A DNA stretch of 64,000 nt from an uncultured Bacteroides sp. (GTDB lineage: Bacteria > Bacteroidota > Bacteroidia > Bacteroidales > Bacteroidaceae): assembly GCA_949296575.1 (NCBI GenBank), contig CASFPE010000016.1:25360-89359 (forward strand). The letters run 5' to 3'. Below, one piece after another: positions 60,289 to 64,000 of this stretch; within the stretch, counting starts at the first letter, position 1; every line of letters starts with the position of its first letter. Position numbers and translations under genes: made by a program. The notes under the pieces were generated by a model. That model made no database searches, had not been told where the DNA came from, and saw nothing but the letters and a program-made list of their open reading frames with translations.

Positions 60289-61636
60289 AGTGGCGCATCA
60301 GCGGTGCTTCCCATGCGATGCGCACGCCGTGGGTGATTTGCTCGCGGCGGTCGAACACATTCTTCAATGCCACGGCAATGACATCCATGTGGTTGTTGGT
60401 ATATACCCTTCTCGGTATGGCCAAGCGCAGCAGGTCCAGCCCATTGAAGCGGTTCTCGCGGGTGACGGGGTCGCGGTCGGCCAAGATGTAACCGATTTCG
60501 CAGCCGCGTATGCCGGCTTCAAGGTACAGTTCGATGGTCAGCGTCTGTGCGGGGAACTCTTCTTTCGGCACGCGGGTCAGCACCTTCGTGGCATCCACGA
60601 ATAGGGCATGCCCTCCGGCAGGGCGTTGGTAGGGGATGCCGAACTCGTCCAGCCTCTTGGCCAAGTATTGCACTTGCTTGATGCGTGTCTCCAGGTTGTC
60701 GAACTCCGTGTTTTCGTCCAGCCCGATGGCAAGGGCTTCCATGTCGCGCCCGTTCATGCCGCCGTAGGTGAGGTAACCTTCAAACTGCACGCAATAGCCT
60801 TTCGCTCCTTCGTACCAGTCCTGGCGGTTGGTGGCAATGAAGCCGCCCATGTTCACGATGGCGTCTTTCTTCGCGCTCATCGTCATGCCGTCGGCCAAGC
60901 TGAACATCTCGCGGGTGATTTCCTTGATGGTTTTGCCCGCATAGCCTTCCTCGCGGGTCTTGATGAAGTAGGCATTCTCGGCAAAGCGGGCGGAGTCGAA
61001 CACCACCGGCTTGCCGTAGCGGTCGGCCAAGGCACGCACTTCGCGCAGGTTCTGCATGGACACAGGCTGTCCGCCTGCGGTGTTGTTGGTGATGGTCACG
61101 ATGATGAACGGGATGCGGTCGCCGTATTCCTGCAACGCTTTCTCCAACTTCTTGGGGTCCACGTTGCCTTTGAAGGGGACTTCTAATTGCGTGTCCTTCG
61201 CCTCGTCCACCGTGCAGTCCAAGGCGATGGCCTTGCGCCCCTCGATGTGTCCCTTGGTGGTGTCGAAGTGGGAATTGCCCGGCACCACGTCGCCCGCCTT
61301 CACAAGATAAGAGAACAGCACGTTCTCGGCGGCGCGCCCCTGATGGGTGGGGATGACATATTGGAAGCCCGTCAGGCGGGTAATCATGTCCTTCATGTGG
61401 AAGAACGAGCGTGCGCCGGCATAGCTTTCGTCGCCCATCATCATGCCCGCCCATTGGCGGTCGGTCATGCTGCCCGTGCCGGAGTCGGTGATGAGGTCGA
61501 TGTACACTTGCTCAGACCGCAGTTGGAACACATTGTAGTGTGCTTCCTTGATCCATTGTTCCCTCTCGGCGCGTGTGCTTTTCCGGATGGGTTCCACCAT
61601 TTTGATTTTCCAAGATTCAGCAAAAGGTAATTCCAT
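60263..61636 (-). CDS. tnaA: Tryptophanase (tryptophan indole-lyase)
   Basis: 457 residues, full length. PLP-binding region TMSAKKDAIVNMGGF; substrate loop PTHQGRAAENVLF; ITNNTAGGQPVSM. The C-terminus LMRHFTVQL has His where the sister enzyme tyrosine phenol-lyase has Phe (the His463 position of E. coli TnaA), favouring tryptophanase. Makes indole, pyruvate and ammonia from tryptophan. A TATATTCG box (61672-61679, minus strand) may be its -7 region. No TnaC-like leader peptide is evident in the short upstream gap. Confidence 0.94.
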   Translation of the reverse strand: MELPFAESWKIKMVEPIRKSTRAEREQWIKEAHYNVFQLRSEQVYIDLITDSGTGSMTDRQWAGMMMGDESYAGARSFFHMKDMITRLTGFQYVIPTHQGRAAENVLFSYLVKAGDVVPGNSHFDTTKGHIEGRKAIALDCTVDEAKDTQLEVPFKGNVDPKKLEKALQEYGDRIPFIIVTITNNTAGGQPVSMQNLREVRALADRYGKPVVFDSARFAENAYFIKTREEGYAGKTIKEITREMFSLADGMTMSAKKDAIVNMGGFIATNRQDWYEGAKGYCVQFEGYLTYGGMNGRDMEALAIGLDENTEFDNLETRIKQVQYLAKRLDEFGIPYQRPAGGHALFVDATKVLTRVPKEEFPAQTLTIELYLEAGIRGCEIGYILADRDPVTRENRFNGLDLLRLAIPRRVYTNNHMDVIAVALKNVFDRREQITHGVRIAWEAPLMRHFTVQLERL

Positions 61637-61763
61637 ATTAGATTCTTTTTGTGGTTAATACTAAACGGTAGCGAATATACGGCTTTTCCCGTGGATACCC
61701 GCTCTATTTTATGTTATTTTGCATATTCTGTGCATGATTATGGTGCAAAAGGTCAGATGGATG

Positions 61764-61795
61764 CAAAAAGGGGCGCAGCCTGTGCCGCGCCCCTT
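61764..61795 (-). terminator. Terminator of the LRR protein gene
   Basis: On the minus strand AAGGGGCGC and GCGCCCCTT (61795-61787 and 61776-61768) form a 9-bp stem followed by TTTTTGC. The 202-bp gap between tnaA and the LRR gene holds only this and the tnaA promoter region. Confidence 0.82.
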
Positions 61796-61838
61796 CCTTG
61801 TATCGCCTTGTGTGGCGGAGTGCTTCTGTTGTGCCGGA

Positions 61839-64000
61839 TTACCGCGCCACTTTCATCACTTGCTGCTGCCTGCCTTGCGCTACACATATTATATATATGC
61901 CGTGAGGCAGACCCTCTAATGAAAGCGAGGTGGCATCCGCCGCGTGCCGCACCACTGCGCCGCTCTGCGCATACACTGTGATGTCGGCCAAGCCGGAGGT
62001 GGTAAGGATGCCGTTCGCGTACCGGGCAAGGGATGCACCCGTAGCCACGTTAGTGATGGACACTGGGGGCAGGTCGCTTTCAATGTGGTCGAACAGCACC
62101 CATCCCATCGCACTGCGGTAATTCTCCACTGCTTCTGCCGGGACATAGAGCGTAGCCAACCGGTAAGTGCTTTGGCTGAATGTGTCATCATTGATCACCG
62201 GCGGGGTCAATGCGCGGGAATATACATCTCTCAAGCCGGTATCTTCAAATGCACCGCTACCTATTTCTTGCATCGTGGAAGGCAAATCGATGGACGTTAA
62301 CGAACGGCAACCTGAGAAGGTGCTACTGCCAATGTATATCACTCCTTCGGGGATGGTGACACTTTGCAGGGCAGAACAGCCAGAGAAAGTGCTGCTGCCG
62401 ATTTTCGTCACGCTTTGCGGGATGTCGATGTTTTGCAGGGTAGTGCAGCCATAGAAAGCCTCCTCGCCGATAGATTGCAGCCCTTCGGGGAAGGTGACGC
62501 TTTGCAGGGATTGGCAGGAAGCAAACGCCTCATTTTCAATGGCGATGACAGGGTATTCCGTTCCGTCGTATTCCACCGAAGCAAGGATATTCGCCGTGGT
62601 GATGCTTTCGTTGGTGCCGGATACGGATGCCTCTTGCGTGGCGAAGCCGATGTAGTATTGCACGCCGCCTATCTCAGGATAGCGGATCAGGCGTTCCCAG
62701 TATGGGTCAGCTTGGTAGGTTGCCCATGCTTCCGCAGGGACATGAAGGGTGGCATTGGCGTAAGTGTCGCTGTCGAATGTGTTGCTGCTGATGGCCGGTG
62801 GGGTGGCGGCCAAGCAAGTGATGTCCTGCAACGGGCAGCCATAGAAAGCCTCCCATCCGATGGTTTGCAGGCTTTCGGGCAAGATGATGCTTTGCAGGGC
62901 GGTGCAGCCATAGAAAGCCATTTCGCCGATGACTTTCAGCCCTTCGGGGATGGTGACACTTTGCAGGGCAGAGTTGTCCCGGAAAACCTGATTGCCGATA
63001 GCGGTGACGGGGTAGCTTGTGCCTTCGTGTTCCACCGTGGTGGGGATGGTGGCAGATGTGATGCCCGTGTCTGCACCGGTCACGGATGCTTCTTGCGCGG
63101 CGAAGTCGATGTAGTATTGCACGCCGTCTATCTTAGGGTAGCGGATCAGGCGTTCCCAGTAAGGGTCAGCCTGGTAGGCTGCCCATGCTCCCGCAGGGAC
63201 ATGAAGGGCGGCATTGGCGTAAGTGTCGCTGTCGAATGAACTGCCGTCGATGGCAGGCGGGGTGGCGGCCAAGCAAGTGATGTCCTGCAACGGGCAGCCA
63301 TAGAAAGCTCCATGGCCGATGCTTTGCAGGCTTTCGGGCAGGGTGACGCTTTCCAAGGCGGTGCAGTCCCTGAAAATCTGCCAGCCGATAGCTTGCAACC
63401 CCTCAGGCAAGATGATGCTTTGCAGGGAAGTGCAGCGAGAGAAAGCATAGCTATCGATGTTTTGCAACCCTTCAGGCAAGATGATGCTTTGCAGGGAAGT
63501 GCAGCGAGAGAAAGCATAGCTATCGATGTTTTGCAACCCTTCGGGCAGGGTGATGCTTTCCAGGGAAGTGCAATCCTCGAAAGCACTTTCGCCGATGCTT
63601 TGCAATCCTTCGGGCAGGATGACGCTTTGCAGGGCAGAACAGTATGAGAAAGCATCTTCGCCGATAACGGTTACTCCCTGTGGAATATCAACGCTTTGCA
63701 GGGCATCGCAGCCATCGAAAGCCCTGTAACCGATGGTTTGCAGCCCTTCGGGCAGGTCGATGCTTTGCAGGGCATCGCAGGATGAGAAAGCATTATCGCC
63801 GATGGCGGTGACGGGGTAGTCTGTGCCGTTGATGTTCACTGTGGCGGGGATATGGGCGGCGGTGATGGTGCGGTCGGCATAGACGGCAGCGGCACTTTGC
63901 CCATCCTCTTGCGCTTTATATACGATGCCGTTCTCCGCCATGCTGTCGTAGAACCACGCCCAATGTTCCGCAGCGCGGTAGGTCGCCTCTGCTCCTTCCG
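61839..64000 (-). CDS. BspA-type leucine-rich-repeat surface protein with T9SS tail (5' end outside window)
   Basis: At least 720 codons; the frame is open through the right edge (an internal ATG at 63941 is not the true start, because the upstream codons encode AEATYRAAEHWAWFYDS, matching the internal AYQADPYWERLI linker). LRR_5 repeats of 23 residues (pattern LQSIGESAFEDCTSLESITLPEG) occur in three blocks separated by two linkers of about 90 residues with DPYWERLIRYP and VQYYI. The C-terminal about 75 residues (NVATGASLARYANGILTTSG, LEGLPHGIYIICVAQG, VMKVAR) form a type A T9SS sorting domain. Probably a surface adhesin. Confidence 0.87.
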   Translation of the reverse strand, partial: EGAEATYRAAEHWAWFYDSMAENGIVYKAQEDGQSAAAVYADRTITAAHIPATVNINGTDYPVTAIGDNAFSSCDALQSIDLPEGLQTIGYRAFDGCDALQSVDIPQGVTVIGEDAFSYCSALQSVILPEGLQSIGESAFEDCTSLESITLPEGLQNIDSYAFSRCTSLQSIILPEGLQNIDSYAFSRCTSLQSIILPEGLQAIGWQIFRDCTALESVTLPESLQSIGHGAFYGCPLQDITCLAATPPAIDGSSFDSDTYANAALHVPAGAWAAYQADPYWERLIRYPKIDGVQYYIDFAAQEASVTGADTGITSATIPTTVEHEGTSYPVTAIGNQVFRDNSALQSVTIPEGLKVIGEMAFYGCTALQSIILPESLQTIGWEAFYGCPLQDITCLAATPPAISSNTFDSDTYANATLHVPAEAWATYQADPYWERLIRYPEIGGVQYYIGFATQEASVSGTNESITTANILASVEYDGTEYPVIAIENEAFASCQSLQSVTFPEGLQSIGEEAFYGCTTLQNIDIPQSVTKIGSSTFSGCSALQSVTIPEGVIYIGSSTFSGCRSLTSIDLPSTMQEIGSGAFEDTGLRDVYSRALTPPVINDDTFSQSTYRLATLYVPAEAVENYRSAMGWVLFDHIESDLPPVSITNVATGASLARYANGILTTSGLADITVYAQSGAVVRHAADATSLSLEGLPHGIYIICVAQGRQQQVMKVAR
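63403..63540 (-). repeat. Two identical 69-bp LRR units
   Basis: 63403-63471 and 63472-63540 appear identical base for base, each encoding one 23-residue repeat (NIDSYAFSRCTSLQSIILPEG). Neighbouring units differ at many sites, so this is a recent slippage or unequal-crossover duplication. Confidence 0.85.

Noticed and set aside
60263..61636. Tyrosine phenol-lyase instead of tryptophanase
   Set aside because: The C-terminal His in LMRHFT is the tryptophanase residue; the lyase has Phe there.
61649..61981. 110-codon plus-strand frame between tnaA and the LRR gene
   Set aside because: Overlaps the LRR terminator and C-terminus antisense; Cys/Arg-rich text without motifs.

Overview
The window reads as chromosomal DNA of a Bacteroidales gut-type bacterium, most likely Bacteroidaceae. 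The support is convergent: Bacteroides-type promoters (TTTG or TTG, 19-20 bp, then TAnnTTTG), weak Shine-Dalgarno use, many lipoproteins with acidic residues just after the lipobox cysteine, Mfa/FimA-type (type V) pilus genes, type A type IX secretion tails, GldD/GldE, and the order rng - hup - mutY - ssb - gldE - gldD. The species cannot be named from the sequence alone.

Layout. 0.4-1.0 kb: a small VapBC-like toxin-antitoxin pair. 1.7-13.0 kb: a complete type V pilus locus (DUF3575, DUF3868/OmpA-like, fimbrillin, FimB/Mfa2-type anchor, minor pilin, a four-helix-bundle protein, a 1234-residue DUF4906 tip-like lipoprotein, and a thioredoxin-like DUF5106 lipoprotein). Its gaps are packed with short palindromic and heptameric repeats. 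13.3-18.9 kb: a 46-aa/DUF6169 gene pair, a TerB-DnaJ protein, a Cys/His-rich exported peptide, a C10 cysteine protease with a T9SS tail, and an unknown lipoprotein. 19.0-31.6 kb: a second, differently built surface operon (DUF3575 with a Lys/Glu-rich tail, DUF5119 with an acidic insert, four fimbrillin lipoproteins, a second DUF3575 protein, an OmpA-like protein and a large beta-barrel).

31.6-40 kb: an S41 peptidase and an AraC regulator divergent from a three-gene RND efflux operon, with paired operator-like palindromes between them. 40-45 kb: an orphan Vsr nuclease behind three 22-bp repeats, a GNAT acetyltransferase duplication in which one copy has lost its first half to an alpha/beta hydrolase gene, a strong structured RNA followed by a hairpin and T run, and a five-FN3 lipoprotein. 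45-51 kb: two restriction-modification cassettes on either side of tRNA-His and nudC. The second is DpnII-like and carries a 50-residue stump of a Dam methylase.

51-64 kb is mostly conserved core: cdd, a LysM glucosaminidase, a MATE exporter, rng, hup, mutY, ssb, gldE, gldD, a phosphopantetheinyl transferase and tnaA, then a BspA-type leucine-rich-repeat protein that runs off the right edge.

Working together: the two pilus-type operons share a build. Lipoprotein pilins carry a conserved Arg or Lys cleavage site about 25-40 residues after the lipid cysteine, alongside outer-membrane DUF3575/OmpA partners. They look like alternative surface-fibre systems. I found no CRISPR array, insertion sequence or prophage.
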